Both the position numbers and the translations under genes were made by a program. A stretch of 64,000 nucleotides of DNA from Martinezella lusitana (GTDB lineage Bacteria; Pseudomonadota; Alphaproteobacteria; Rhizobiales; Rhizobiaceae), in the NCBI RefSeq assembly GCF_010668395.1, contig NZ_WUEY01000001.1, positions 558,001 to 622,000 on the forward strand, written 5' to 3'. The notes beneath the pieces are model-generated. The model saw nothing but the letters and a program-made list of their open reading frames with translations. It was not told where the DNA came from and did not search any database. Below are positions 52,913 to 61,688 of the stretch, piece after piece (position 1 is the first letter of the stretch; every line of letters starts with the position of its first letter).

Positions 52913-53989
52913 CTAGCTTTTCCTGGCAAATTCCGCCTGTTCGGCGATGACTGCGACGGTGGCGGCCTTGGCGGCCGCGCGCAGCCAGTCCGGGCCGCGC
53001 GCATCGAGATCGGCAAGAATGCCGGGAACGAGCGAGGCGTCGTTGACATGGCAATTGCCGATTTCGAAACCCATCAGATCCAGCATATCGGGCGACAGGA
53101 GCACGTCGGCATCGCCCAGGACCTCGATCTTGCGGCTGTTCGGCGACAGGCGGCGAACCAGCAAGGTTCCATCCACCTTGTAGCGCGGATCGGGCGAACG
53201 CGCCCGGCCCGTCGCGATGATCCCCGTCCGGATCGTCTGGTCCGACGGATCATGCTTGAGCGACCAGCCCGACTGCAGGAGCGCCTTCACCTCGCGCAGG
53301 ACCGGGCCGCCACGCCATTCGACATAGGCGACGAAGCGCGGACGGCCGAGGCTGCCGGTGCCGGCCAGGCGCGGTTTCGGCTCGAACGTCGTCGCCGGAT
53401 CCGGCAGAGCCTTGTGCAACGCCTTGAGATAGCGATTGGCCACGGGATCAGTTGCAGGCGGCAGGGTGCGATATTTTTCCCAGAAAGCCTTGCGCTCGGC
53501 ATTCGGCAGCAGCACGGCGTTGCGCAGCCACTTATAGTCGCGCTCCAGAATGACGGGAGACGGCTGCTGCAAGCCTCGGCGATAACCCGCCAGGATGGCA
53601 TCGGCAACGGCGCGCGGCGTAGGGCCGCCATCGGCGCGTGCCAGGACAGCGCTGGTCGTGAGACGAACGAGATCGAGCGCATAGGGCATGACGGCCGCCT
53701 CGTCGAAATCATTGGCGCCCCAGACGAGCCGCCCCTCCTCATCGCGCCAGGTGCCGAAATTTTCGAGATGCGTGTCGCCGATCGCCAATAGCCGCGGGGC
53801 GGTCTTGAGGTCGGGGCAGATGTCGAGAATGATTTCAGCCCAGCGCCAGTAGGTTCCGCGCAGAAAGGAGAAGCTGTCGCGCTTCATCAGCTTGTGTTTT
53901 TTTATCAGGCCGGCCTCGACCAGATCCGCACCAAGCTGCGCCCGCATCCAGGTCTCGTAGGCCGCTACCGATTGCAGGATCGTCGTCAT
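52913..53989 (-). CDS. DUF2252 family protein
   Basis: The 358-residue protein belongs to DUF2252, a kinase-like fold family of unknown function. IGDTHLENFGTWRDEEGRL near residue 65 and GANDFDEAAVMPYALDLVRL (here given as the D-x-D-E cluster near residue 85) resemble the catalytic and metal loops of APH-like kinases. The start at 53989 follows GAGGTG. It converges on the hydrolase gene and is divergent from the thioesterase gene. The substrate is unknown. Confidence 0.82.
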   Translation of the reverse strand: MTTILQSVAAYETWMRAQLGADLVEAGLIKKHKLMKRDSFSFLRGTYWRWAEIILDICPDLKTAPRLLAIGDTHLENFGTWRDEEGRLVWGANDFDEAAVMPYALDLVRLTTSAVLARADGGPTPRAVADAILAGYRRGLQQPSPVILERDYKWLRNAVLLPNAERKAFWEKYRTLPPATDPVANRYLKALHKALPDPATTFEPKPRLAGTGSLGRPRFVAYVEWRGGPVLREVKALLQSGWSLKHDPSDQTIRTGIIATGRARSPDPRYKVDGTLLVRRLSPNSRKIEVLGDADVLLSPDMLDLMGFEIGNCHVNDASLVPGILADLDARGPDWLRAAAKAATVAVIAEQAEFARKS

Positions 53990-54152
53990 TCCGGCACCTC
54001 GTCGTGGGATCTGTCGTTTCGGATAACATGGCACCGCCATTGAGGAAATTCGATGTCGGCAAACGAGGCCGCGGAGCATCGCCTTTTCCACCGGATAACC
54101 CTTGTCCAAAGCGCCTCTCCGTGCCAATTTCGCACCCGCGAAAGGGGATGGC

Positions 54153-54614
54153 ATGACAGGGGCAAGCGAGACGGGGACCAGCGGCGATTTCAGGACCCGC
54201 ATCAAGACGAGCTTCGACCGGCAGGCGGCGATGGCGACGATCGGCGCGGAGTTGACGCGCGTCGAGCATGGTACGGTCGAGATCGAGCTGCCGTTCGACG
54301 TGAAGCTGACGCAGCAGCATGGCATCCTGCATGCAGGCATCATCGCCGCGGCGCTGGATTCGGCCTGCGGGTTTGCCGCCTACAGCGTCATCGATCCCTC
54401 CGCATCCATCCTCACCATCGAATTCAAGATCAACCTGATGTCGCCGGGGCGCGGCGAACGCTTCCTGTTTCGCGGCGACGTCACCAAGCCCGGCACGACG
54501 ATCATCGTCGCCGACGGCCGCGGCTACGCCATCGGCGACGGACCGGCCAAGCTGATTGCCTCGATGACGGGAACGATGATGGTCATCCGGGGCAGAGAGG
54601 GAATTAGCGGATGA
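54153..54614 (+). CDS. PaaI-type hotdog-fold thioesterase
   Basis: The 153-residue protein has the hotdog domain: LPFDVKLTQQHGILHAGIIAAALDSACG near residues 50-75 (the QQHGILHAG loop is typical of PaaI/YdiI thioesterases) and IEFKINLMSPGRGE. It would hydrolyse an acyl-CoA; the substrate is unknown. ATG 54153 follows AAAGGGG. The stop codon overlaps the nucleosidase start (ATGA). Confidence 0.85.
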   Translation: MTGASETGTSGDFRTRIKTSFDRQAAMATIGAELTRVEHGTVEIELPFDVKLTQQHGILHAGIIAAALDSACGFAAYSVIDPSASILTIEFKINLMSPGRGERFLFRGDVTKPGTTIIVADGRGYAIGDGPAKLIASMTGTMMVIRGREGISG

Positions 54615-55252
54615 AATTCGAACTGAAGCGCGTATCGGGCAAATCGATCCTGTTCGTAATGGCGGCCGAGGCCGAATACGGGCCCTTCCTGCGCTCGCGC
54701 ATCGATCCGCTGATGACGGGCGTCGGCCCCGTGGAAGCATCGATCGCGCTCACCCGCGCCCTGGCCCACCTCGAAGCGCAGGACGACCTGCCCGATCTCG
54801 TGGTGTCGCTCGGCTCGGCAGGCTCTTCCAGGCTGGAACAGACGGAAGTCTATCAGGTCACCTCCGTTTCCTATCGCGACATGGACGCCTCGCCGCTGGG
54901 CTTCGAAAGGGGCCGCACGCCCTTCCTCGACCTGCCGGCGACGATCGAGCTGCCGCTGCGCATCCCCACCATTGCCGAGGGCAGCCTTTCGACGGGCGCC
55001 AACATCGTGTCCGGCTCGGATGCCTACGAGCGCATCGGCACCGACATGGTCGACATGGAAACCTTCGCGGTGCTGCGCGCCTGCCAGATCTACGGCCTGC
55101 CGCTCATCGGACTGCGCGGCATTTCCGACGGTCAGGTCGAACTGCAGCGCATTTCCGACTGGACGGAATATCTGCATGTGATCGACCGCAAACTGTCCTA
55201 CGCCGTCGACGGGCTGTTTACGGCGCTGGAAGACGGCGTATTCTGGTTCTGA
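54611..55252 (+). CDS. 5'-methylthioadenosine/S-adenosylhomocysteine nucleosidase-type protein
   Basis: The 213-residue protein has the purine nucleoside phosphorylase/MTAN fold: SILFVMAAEAEYGPFL near residue 12 (catalytic Glu), LVVSLGSAGSSRLEQTEVYQV near residue 60 and DMVDMETFAVLRACQ near residue 150 with the purine-binding Glu, then LRGISDGQ with the Asp that protonates the base. It probably cleaves methylthioadenosine or S-adenosylhomocysteine. It is coupled to the thioesterase gene and followed by guaA. Confidence 0.85.
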   Translation: MKFELKRVSGKSILFVMAAEAEYGPFLRSRIDPLMTGVGPVEASIALTRALAHLEAQDDLPDLVVSLGSAGSSRLEQTEVYQVTSVSYRDMDASPLGFERGRTPFLDLPATIELPLRIPTIAEGSLSTGANIVSGSDAYERIGTDMVDMETFAVLRACQIYGLPLIGLRGISDGQVELQRISDWTEYLHVIDRKLSYAVDGLFTALEDGVFWF

Positions 55253-55355
55253 TCGACCCGGAAGCACGAGAATCGAGGACAATCGGGACAATAAAATCGG
55301 CTCCGGCCTGATTTGCCCGATTGCCAGGGAAAGCGCTTTTCATTAAAGGCTCGCC

Positions 55356-56918
55356 ATGACCCAGACAGCACATCCAGACACCGTTCTCATCGTCGATTTT
55401 GGCAGCCAGGTGACGCAGCTCATCGCGCGACGTGTGCGCGAAGCAGGCGTCTACTGTGAAATCGTTCCCTTCCAATCCGCCGAAGCCGGCTTCAAGCGGC
55501 TGCAGCCGAAGGCCGTGATCCTTTCGGGCAGCCCGGCCTCGACCGTGGACGAAGGCTCGCCGCGCGCGCCGCAGATCGTCTTCGACAGCGGCATCCCGGT
55601 GTTCGGCATCTGCTACGGCCAGCAGACGATGTGCATGCAGCTCGGCGGCAAGGTCGAGAGCGGCCATCACCGCGAATTCGGCCGCGCCTTCCTGGAAGTC
55701 GACAAGGATTGCGCCCTCTTCGAAGGGCTGTGGTCGAACGGTTCGCGCCATCAGGTGTGGATGAGCCACGGCGACCGCGTGACCGCGCTGCCCGAAGGCT
55801 TCGAAGTGGTCGCCACCTCCTCGAACGCGCCCTACGCCTTCATCGCCGACGAGAAGCGCAAATATTACGGCGTGCAGTTCCATCCGGAAGTCGTGCATAC
55901 GCCCGATGGCGCCAAGCTGATCGGCAACTTCATTCATAACATCGCCGGCATCAAGGGCGACTGGTCGATGTCGGCCTATCGCGCCAAGGCCGTGCAGGCG
56001 ATCCGCGACCAGGTCGGCGACAAGCGCGTCATCTGCGCGCTCTCCGGCGGCGTCGACTCTTCCGTCGCCGCGCTGCTGATCCACGAGGCCGTCGGCGACC
56101 AGCTGACCTGCATCCTCGTCGACCACGGCCTGATGCGCAAGGACGAGGCGGCCAACGTCGTCGCCATGTTCCGCGAGCACTACAACCTGCATCTGCTGCA
56201 TGTGGACGCTTCGGACCGCTTCATCGGCGAGCTGGAGGGTGTTTCCGACCCCGAGACCAAGCGCAAGATCATCGGCCGGCTCTTCATCGAGACCTTCGAG
56301 GAAGAGGCCAAGAAGCTCGGCGGCGCCGACTTCCTCGGCCAGGGCACGCTCTATCCCGACGTGATCGAGAGCGTTTCCTTCACCGGCGGCCCCTCGGTCA
56401 CCATCAAGTCGCACCACAATGTCGGCGGCCTGCCGGAGCGCATGAAGATGCAGCTCGTCGAGCCGCTGCGCGAACTTTTCAAGGACGAAGTGCGCGCGCT
56501 CGGCAAGGAGCTCGGCCTGCCCGACAGCTTCATCGGCCGCCACCCCTTCCCCGGCCCCGGCCTCGCGATCCGCTGCCCCGGCGGCATCACCCGCGAAAAG
56601 CTGGAGATCCTGCGCGAAGCCGACGCCATCTATCTCGACGAAATCCGCAAGGCGGGCCTCTACGACGCCATCTGGCAGGCATTCGCCGTATTGCTGCCGG
56701 TCCAGACCGTCGGCGTCATGGGCGACGGCCGCACCTACGAATTCGTCTGCGCGCTACGCGCCGTCACTTCCGTCGACGGCATGACGGCGGATTTCTATCA
56801 CTACGACATGGAATTCCTCGGCCGCGCCGCAACCCGCATCATCAACGAAGTCCGCGGCATCAACCGCGTGGTCTACGACGTCACGTCGAAGCCGCCCGGC
56901 ACGATCGAGTGGGAATAA
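55356..56918 (+). CDS. guaA: GMP synthase (glutamine-hydrolysing)
   Basis: GuaA aminates XMP to GMP with glutamine and ATP. The 520-residue protein has an N-terminal class I amidotransferase ([12 protein letters not shown] with the nucleophile Cys near residue 86, FHPEVVHTP), an ATP pyrophosphatase domain with the P-loop [14 protein letters not shown] near residue 230, and a C-terminal dimerisation domain ending in PPGTIEWE. It is complete and canonical. Two hairpins follow the stop codon. Confidence 0.97.
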   Translation: MTQTAHPDTVLIVDFGSQVTQLIARRVREAGVYCEIVPFQSAEAGFKRLQPKAVILSGSPASTVDEGSPRAPQIVFDSGIPVFGICYGQQTMCMQLGGKVESGHHREFGRAFLEVDKDCALFEGLWSNGSRHQVWMSHGDRVTALPEGFEVVATSSNAPYAFIADEKRKYYGVQFHPEVVHTPDGAKLIGNFIHNIAGIKGDWSMSAYRAKAVQAIRDQVGDKRVICALSGGVDSSVAALLIHEAVGDQLTCILVDHGLMRKDEAANVVAMFREHYNLHLLHVDASDRFIGELEGVSDPETKRKIIGRLFIETFEEEAKKLGGADFLGQGTLYPDVIESVSFTGGPSVTIKSHHNVGGLPERMKMQLVEPLRELFKDEVRALGKELGLPDSFIGRHPFPGPGLAIRCPGGITREKLEILREADAIYLDEIRKAGLYDAIWQAFAVLLPVQTVGVMGDGRTYEFVCALRAVTSVDGMTADFYHYDMEFLGRAATRIINEVRGINRVVYDVTSKPPGTIEWE

Positions 56919-56933
56919 GGGCGAACCGCCCTT
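56917..56933 (+). terminator. Hairpin at the guaA stop codon
   Basis: AAGGGCG-AAC-CGCCCTT is a 7-bp stem with a 3-base loop overlapping the stop codon. Confidence 0.55.
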
Positions 56934-56947
56934 TCCGGACAGGAGAA

Positions 56948-56979
56948 GGGCCTGATCGAGAATTCCGCAAATCAGGCCC
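56948..56979. terminator. Hairpin between convergent guaA and the exported-protein gene
   Basis: GGGCCTGAT / ATCAGGCCC form a 9-bp perfect stem with a 14-base loop between two convergent genes, suiting termination from both sides. Confidence 0.6.
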
Positions 56980-57010
56980 CTCAGGAAATTACGACGGCGG
57001 AATTGCGCCC

Positions 57011-57451
57011 TTACTTCACCGTGACGCTCAAGCCGCTGATATCGGCATTGACCTGAAGACCGACCTGCTTGCCCGTGAGTTCGAGCTGGGCACCCTTGTC
57101 ATTGGTCATGACAATCATCTGAGCACCCTTGCCAATCGCGCCGCCACCGCCGGCAGCGCCGTATACGCCGCTGACATCCCGGGCGCGGCGAATATTGCGC
57201 ACGGTACCGTGGAAGTATGTCTTGGAGGCTCCAAAGGCGAGACCGCCCGAGATGCCGCCGATCGAGATGGGATATTTGCGGCCATGGAAGGTCAGCGTGC
57301 CCTCGCCTCCGGAGCCGCCAACGAAGAAGGCCGCCTTGTAGACGGAGAAGCGGATCGTGCCGCTATCGGCATGCGCGGCGCCGGCAAAGCCAATTCCCGC
57401 GGCGGCGATGGCGGCAACCGCGACTGAACGAAATCCAGACGAAATCTTCAT
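57011..57451 (-). CDS. Exported beta-rich protein resembling the EipA/DUF1134 family
   Basis: The 146-residue protein has a signal peptide (ending near AGAAHADSG) and a beta-rich, Gly-rich mature domain: TIRFSVYKAAFFVGGSGGEG, YPISIGGISGGLAFGASKTY, GVYGAAGGGGAIGKGAQ. The pattern recalls DUF1134 (EipA), a small periplasmic envelope-integrity protein of Brucella and relatives, but I cannot confirm this by eye. The start at 57451 follows GAGGG. It converges on guaA. Confidence 0.65.
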   Translation of the reverse strand: MKISSGFRSVAVAAIAAAGIGFAGAAHADSGTIRFSVYKAAFFVGGSGGEGTLTFHGRKYPISIGGISGGLAFGASKTYFHGTVRNIRRARDVSGVYGAAGGGGAIGKGAQMIVMTNDKGAQLELTGKQVGLQVNADISGLSVTVK

Positions 57452-57686
57452 GATGATATATCCCTCAACAGCGCCGCTTCCCCAGCCGGCCGGGCACGAC
57501 GTCACCGTCGTAACAAAGTCATATATAAACAATCTCGCACGCGATTAGTTCCAAAGCACGACAATAACAAAGTGCTGGAACAGGTCAAAATAATCGAGTG
57601 GCTTGAGGGGCCTTATCGGCTAACCTCTGCGCGGACAGCGCTACGCCGCGTCGGCTCTCGCCTCCGCTTCCGCCGGAAGTCTCCAT

Positions 57687-58268
57687 ATGCAAGATGATGC
57701 CAGAGCCGAAAGTATGGACGCCCAATGCGAAACGGCCGCACCGGCCGGTGGATTGTCCGAGATTCTTGCCCCTCGCCTCTCGGTGGTTTTCTGCGGATTG
57801 AATCCCGCGCTCACGGCACATCGGGACGGCCATAACTTCTCGAACCGCAGCAATCGCTTCTGGCGGGTACTGCATCTTGCCGGCTTCACCCCTCGCCTGC
57901 TGCGGGCGGAGGAAGAACTGGAGATGCTGCAATACGGCCTTGGCCTGACATCGGCCGTCTCCCGTCCGACGAAAAGTGCCAGCGAGCTGAAAAGGAGCGA
58001 CTATATTGCCGCCGCCCCTGTGCTTGAAGACAAGATCCGAAGGCTTGCGCCAGGCCACCTGGCGTTTCTGGGCAAGGCGGCCTATACGGCCATCAGCCTT
58101 CGGGCCGATATCGAATGGGGCAGGCAACCGGATGACTTTGCCGGCGCGTCGGTCTGGATGCTACCGAACCCAAGCGGCCTCAACAGGGCTTTCGACCTGG
58201 CGAAACTGACCGAGCATTATCGCGAAATGAAGCTGGCGATCGATCGTGCGGCGGCCTCCACCGGATAG
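57687..58268 (+). CDS. mug: G/U mismatch-specific uracil-DNA glycosylase
   Basis: Mug excises uracil and ethenocytosine from mismatches with guanine. The 193-residue protein shows the CGLNPALTAHRDGHNFSNRS region near residue 36 (GLNP motif with catalytic Asn), and the C-terminal MLPNPSGLNRAFDLAKL loop (NPSGLN). The residues before 25 are variable. ATG 57687 follows GGAAG. Size and motifs match the family. Confidence 0.9.
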   Translation: MQDDARAESMDAQCETAAPAGGLSEILAPRLSVVFCGLNPALTAHRDGHNFSNRSNRFWRVLHLAGFTPRLLRAEEELEMLQYGLGLTSAVSRPTKSASELKRSDYIAAAPVLEDKIRRLAPGHLAFLGKAAYTAISLRADIEWGRQPDDFAGASVWMLPNPSGLNRAFDLAKLTEHYREMKLAIDRAAASTG

Positions 58269-58296
58269 CCGGGATGCGCAACGGACAAACTGCCGG

Positions 58297-58851
58297 TCAG
58301 CCGCGGCCCAATTCGCCAAATGCCTGTTCGAGCATCGGCCGTCCTTCGGCGAACTCCGTCTCGGGCTCCACCTCGCCGGAATTCGCCTCGATGCGGGCAC
58401 GCGACAGGGTGAAGCCGGGCATGGTTTCGACCGGTTTCATCTTCAATCCGGTCAACACCTGATGAAGCTGGGCGGCGCATTTGTTGCCGCCATGGCCGCC
58501 ATAGGTCACGATCATGGCCGGCTTGCCGGCCCACTCCCGATAGAGATGGTCAAGGGCATTCTTCAGCACGGCCGGATAGCCCCAATTATATTGCGGGCTG
58601 ACGAAGACAATGGCGTCGCCGCTGGCGATCTTTTCGCTCCAGGCCTTGGTGAGACCGGTGCGATAGTCCCCCGTTGCCGGGATGCTCGGCTCGCCGTCCA
58701 TCGGTAAGGGCCAGTCGCGGAGATCGACAATCTCGAACTCGGCCCGCAGCATCGCGCGGCCGATCGACGTCACCCATTCGGCAACAGCGGGGCATATGCG
58801 GTTCGGCCTGACACTGCCGACGATGACAAGAATTCTGGATGGTACAGGCAT
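58297..58851 (-). CDS. NADPH-dependent FMN reductase (flavodoxin-like)
   Basis: The 184-residue flavodoxin-fold protein has the phosphate loop VGSVRPNRICPAVAEW near residue 11, FVSPQYNWGYPAVLKNALDHL near residue 79 and VTYGGHGGNKCAAQL near residue 108. Proteins of this type reduce flavins, quinones or azo dyes. The start at 58851 follows AGAGAG. It is divergent from a MarR gene across a 59-base gap holding an operator-like dyad, so it is probably repressed by it. Confidence 0.88.
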   Translation of the reverse strand: MPVPSRILVIVGSVRPNRICPAVAEWVTSIGRAMLRAEFEIVDLRDWPLPMDGEPSIPATGDYRTGLTKAWSEKIASGDAIVFVSPQYNWGYPAVLKNALDHLYREWAGKPAMIVTYGGHGGNKCAAQLHQVLTGLKMKPVETMPGFTLSRARIEANSGEVEPETEFAEGRPMLEQAFGELGRG

Positions 58852-58869
58852 GGCGCGCTCTCTATTTAT

Positions 58870-58882
58870 GTGTATAATACAC
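58870..58882. promoter_or_regulatory. Candidate MarR operator
   Basis: GTGTAT-A-ATACAC is a 6+1+6 perfect dyad in the gap between the FMN reductase and MarR genes, likely overlapping the promoters of both. Typical MarR position. Confidence 0.55.
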
Positions 58883-58910
58883 TTAAATCGAAAAGGCGGG
58901 ATCTGTAAAG

Positions 58911-59393
58911 GTGCAAAATACACATATTCTCGATGAGCTGGCCGGCGGCCTGCTCGACATCGTCAATTTCCTGAACGCGCCGCAACGCGACGAAGCTCTT
59001 TTGCGCGCGGCGGGCGTGCAGCTCGACCGCGCCCTGTTTCCATTGCTCGCGAGGCTGGGGATGCAAGGACCGCTCGGCGTTGCCGAACTCTCCGAGCAGG
59101 TGGGACGCGATTATACGACGGTCAGCCGCCAGCTGGCGCGGCTGGAAAGCCTCGGGCTCGTCACCCGCAACGCCGACATCGAAGATCGGCGCCGATCGAT
59201 CGCGGAGATTACCGACGAGGGCAGCATACGCTTCAGGGCGGTGCGCGCGGCACGCAGGCGGGCCTTGACCCAGGCGCTTGCCGACTGGACCGATGACGAC
59301 CGGCAATCGCTCACGCGGCTCGTCCGCCGCTTCGCCGATGCGCTCGGCGAGCTGCCGCTGATGGAGGGCGATAGCGACCCTGGTTCGGCCTGA
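58911..59393 (+). CDS. MarR family transcriptional regulator
   Basis: The 160-residue protein has a winged helix (LGVAELSEQVGRDYTTVSRQLARLESLGL, wing ADIEDRRRSIAEIT) between dimerisation helices. The start is GTG 58911. It probably represses itself and the divergent reductase gene and is relieved by a redox-active or phenolic compound. The effector is unknown. Confidence 0.9.
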   Translation: MQNTHILDELAGGLLDIVNFLNAPQRDEALLRAAGVQLDRALFPLLARLGMQGPLGVAELSEQVGRDYTTVSRQLARLESLGLVTRNADIEDRRRSIAEITDEGSIRFRAVRAARRRALTQALADWTDDDRQSLTRLVRRFADALGELPLMEGDSDPGSA

Positions 59394-59399
59394 TGTCGC

Positions 59400-59906
59400 T
59401 TATCGCGCCTGATCGGCCGATTGCGCGGCAACGCTCATGTAGCGCGACAGCAGATGCAGGTTGCGACCGAGCGACATGCCAATGAAGCCGGCCCAGATCG
59501 CGGCGGCAAGCGGCGGGACGACGGGGGCTGAAAACCAGACGGCATGCATCGCCGCTGCGGCATGCAACAGGAATTCAAAGGCAAAGGATGCAAGGATGAT
59601 GACCAGCATCATGATATCGCCGGGCAGCGAGAGCGATCTCTTCACCCTGTCGACCTCCAGCTTCCAGGCGCCGACATGCCGCCAGCCGATTGCCACGCCG
59701 ATACCGAGCCCGATGAGCGCGAAAAGCAGATCGAGCGAACTTGCCTCCGAGAAGAGCCCGTCAAAGCCGCGTGCGCCCAGAACCGCCATCAGGACCGGCA
59801 TGACGGCAAGGCGTTCGACGCGGATCGTGCGCGGCCGGCAACGCGACACGCCGATCCATAACAGCAGCAGGAACAACGCATAGACATAGACGGGAATATG
59901 GGTCAT
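59400..59906 (-). CDS. Membrane protein of unknown function
   Basis: The 168-residue protein has about four to five hydrophobic segments (VYALFLLLLWIGVSR, LLFALIGLGIGVAIGW, MLVIILASFAFEFLLHAAAA, PLAAAIWAGFIGMSLGRN). An RPRTIRVERLAVMPVLMAVL segment is basic and cytoplasmic by charge. No characterised family was recognised. It is divergent from a TetR gene across an 83-base gap with a dyad, so it may be under its control. Confidence 0.75.
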   Translation of the reverse strand: MTHIPVYVYALFLLLLWIGVSRCRPRTIRVERLAVMPVLMAVLGARGFDGLFSEASSLDLLFALIGLGIGVAIGWRHVGAWKLEVDRVKRSLSLPGDIMMLVIILASFAFEFLLHAAAAMHAVWFSAPVVPPLAAAIWAGFIGMSLGRNLHLLSRYMSVAAQSADQAR

Positions 59907-59956
59907 CGCCGGAGCTCCGTGACGGCAGGATTGCGGGCGGGGAAGAAATAGCCCAT

Positions 59957-59977
59957 AATCTTAACGACGTAAAGATT
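59957..59977. promoter_or_regulatory. Candidate TetR operator
   Basis: AATCTTAACG-A-CGTAAAGATT is a 10+1+10 dyad with one mismatch, located between the divergent membrane-protein and TetR genes and just before the TetR ribosome binding site (GGAG). Confidence 0.55.
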
Positions 59978-59989
59978 GGAGACGATCGA

Positions 59990-60604
59990 TTGACCAGCAA
60001 CGAGGCCGGCCCTCCCTCGCGCTACCATCACGGGGATTTACGCAACGCCTTGCTCGCGGCGGGCCGTACCCTGCTGGAGGAGGGCGGACCGACGGCACTC
60101 AGCATGAGGGAGATCGCACGCCGCGTCGGCGTTTCCGCGCCGGCCGCCTATCATCATTTTTCCGGGCTGGACGATATTGCCGTGGCGCTTGCCGAGCGCG
60201 GCTTTGCCGAATTGGCGGAACGCCTCCAGGCCGCGCCCAGCAACGCCAAGGGCCAGCTGGCACCGGCAGGCATGGCCTATGTCGCCTTTGCCCGGAAAAA
60301 TCCGGGGCTGTACCGCCTGATGTTCGGCGAGGGCTTCCATACCGCCTTCGCCGCCGACGACAGGATACGCTCGCTGCGCTCGGCCGCATACGAGGTTCTC
60401 AAGGCTGGTCTTTCGAAGCGCCTGCCGCCCGACGAGATCGGCACGGCGGCGCTTTTTCTCTGGTCCTTGACCCATGGGCTGGCGCTGCTGATGATCGATG
60501 GCCAATTTGATCCGGGTGCGGACCCCGATGCATTGGTCGCCGCGGTTCTACGGCTATCCGGCAAAGGGCTTCCGACCTCCGCGGGCTCGAGGGATCATGC
60601 ATAG
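59990..60604 (+). CDS. TetR/AcrR family regulator with WHG domain
   Basis: The 204-residue protein has a TetR helix-turn-helix (RYHHGDLRNALLAAGRTLLE, SMREIARRVGVSAPAAYHHF) and a C-terminal WHG ligand-binding domain (FARKNPGLYRLMFGEGF, LWSLTHGLALLMIDGQF). The start is TTG 59990 after GGAG. It probably represses the divergent membrane-protein gene. The ligand is unknown. Confidence 0.88.
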   Translation: MTSNEAGPPSRYHHGDLRNALLAAGRTLLEEGGPTALSMREIARRVGVSAPAAYHHFSGLDDIAVALAERGFAELAERLQAAPSNAKGQLAPAGMAYVAFARKNPGLYRLMFGEGFHTAFAADDRIRSLRSAAYEVLKAGLSKRLPPDEIGTAALFLWSLTHGLALLMIDGQFDPGADPDALVAAVLRLSGKGLPTSAGSRDHA

Positions 60605-60705
60605 CGGCTCTAGGATCGGCATGCCCCGCATGATAGCTATCCTCGGCCAACCGCACGGAATGGTGGCGCGAGCTTTCCTTTCAACAGAACGCAAAGTCGA
60701 AGAGC

Positions 60706-61080
60706 ATGTACACAGTCAAAGATTTCTCCGGCCGAAAGGTCGTCATCGGCGATGACAGCGGCCCGCTTCTGGCCAGCGAAAGGGACGTGAACGATTGGAT
60801 CAGCGCGGCGTGGGATGCGGATGCCAAGCTTGTGGTCGTTCCGACATCGCGGCTGAACGAGGAATTTTTCCAGCTCTCGACCCGCATCGCCGGCGCAATC
60901 ATCCAGAAATTCGTCAACTATCGCTCTCAGCTCGTCATCCTCGGCGATATCTCGCAATGGGTCGCGGGCAGCAACGCGTTGCGCGATTTCGTCTATGAAT
61001 CGAACAAGGGGCGCGAGGTCTGGTTTCTGCCGGATATGGATGCTCTGGCTCAGCGCCTTCAGCCGACCGCCCAAAGCTAG
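60706..61080 (+). CDS. DUF4180 domain protein
   Basis: The 124-residue protein is a single DUF4180 domain: ISAAWDADAKLVVVPTSRL, FFQLSTRIAGAIIQKFVNYR, LVILGDISQWVAGSNALRDF. The fold and role are not characterised. No signal peptide. It is followed 18 bases later by a GNAT gene, possibly in one transcript. Confidence 0.83.
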   Translation: MYTVKDFSGRKVVIGDDSGPLLASERDVNDWISAAWDADAKLVVVPTSRLNEEFFQLSTRIAGAIIQKFVNYRSQLVILGDISQWVAGSNALRDFVYESNKGREVWFLPDMDALAQRLQPTAQS

Positions 61081-61098
61081 CTCCGGAGGTTTGACTTC

Positions 61099-61650
61099 AT
61101 GGAACCAACGCTCTCGCCGCCGCGACTGGAAACAGAGCGGCTCATCCTGACCGGCCATACGCTTGATGACTTCGTACCGCTTGCCGGCATGTGGAGCGAT
61201 CCGCTGGTCGTAAAGCATATTTTCGGCAACGTCGTCTCCACCTCCAGGGAATCATGGATGCGGATGCTGTCCTATCACGGCCTTTGGCCGTTGCTCGGAC
61301 ATGGCTACTGGGCGGTGCGCGAGAAATCTTCCGGCCGGTATGCCGGCGATCTCGGCTTTGCCGATTTTCATCGGGTCATGGAACCGCCGATCAAGGGCAT
61401 TCCGGAAGCCGGCTGGGCGCTGGCGACATGGGCTCACGGCAAGGGCTTTGCCACCGAAGCGCTGGGAGCCGCCGTTGCCTGGCTCGACGATCAGCCTCGA
61501 TTTGACCGCAGCGTCTGTCTCATCTCGCCCGGCAATACGGCTTCGATCCGCGTCGCCGAAAAGGCCGGCTATCGCGATCCGAAGCCGGTCCGTCTCAACG
61601 ACAAGGACACGCTGCTGTTTTCCCGCGCCCGTCAGGCGCGGAAAGAATAG
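61099..61650 (+). CDS. GNAT family acetyltransferase (RimJ/RimL type)
   Basis: The 183-residue protein has the RimJ/RimL-type GNAT fold: RLETERLILTGHTLDDFVPL, a GWALATWAHGKGFATEALGAA acetyl-CoA loop near residue 100 (given in part), and NTASIRVAEKAGYR near residue 147. The substrate is an amine on a protein or small molecule, not determined. The start follows CCGGAGG. Confidence 0.87.
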   Translation: MEPTLSPPRLETERLILTGHTLDDFVPLAGMWSDPLVVKHIFGNVVSTSRESWMRMLSYHGLWPLLGHGYWAVREKSSGRYAGDLGFADFHRVMEPPIKGIPEAGWALATWAHGKGFATEALGAAVAWLDDQPRFDRSVCLISPGNTASIRVAEKAGYRDPKPVRLNDKDTLLFSRARQARKE

Positions 61651-61688
61651 GGCGAGCGGCCGAGACCCTTCGCCCTTGATTTCATGAT

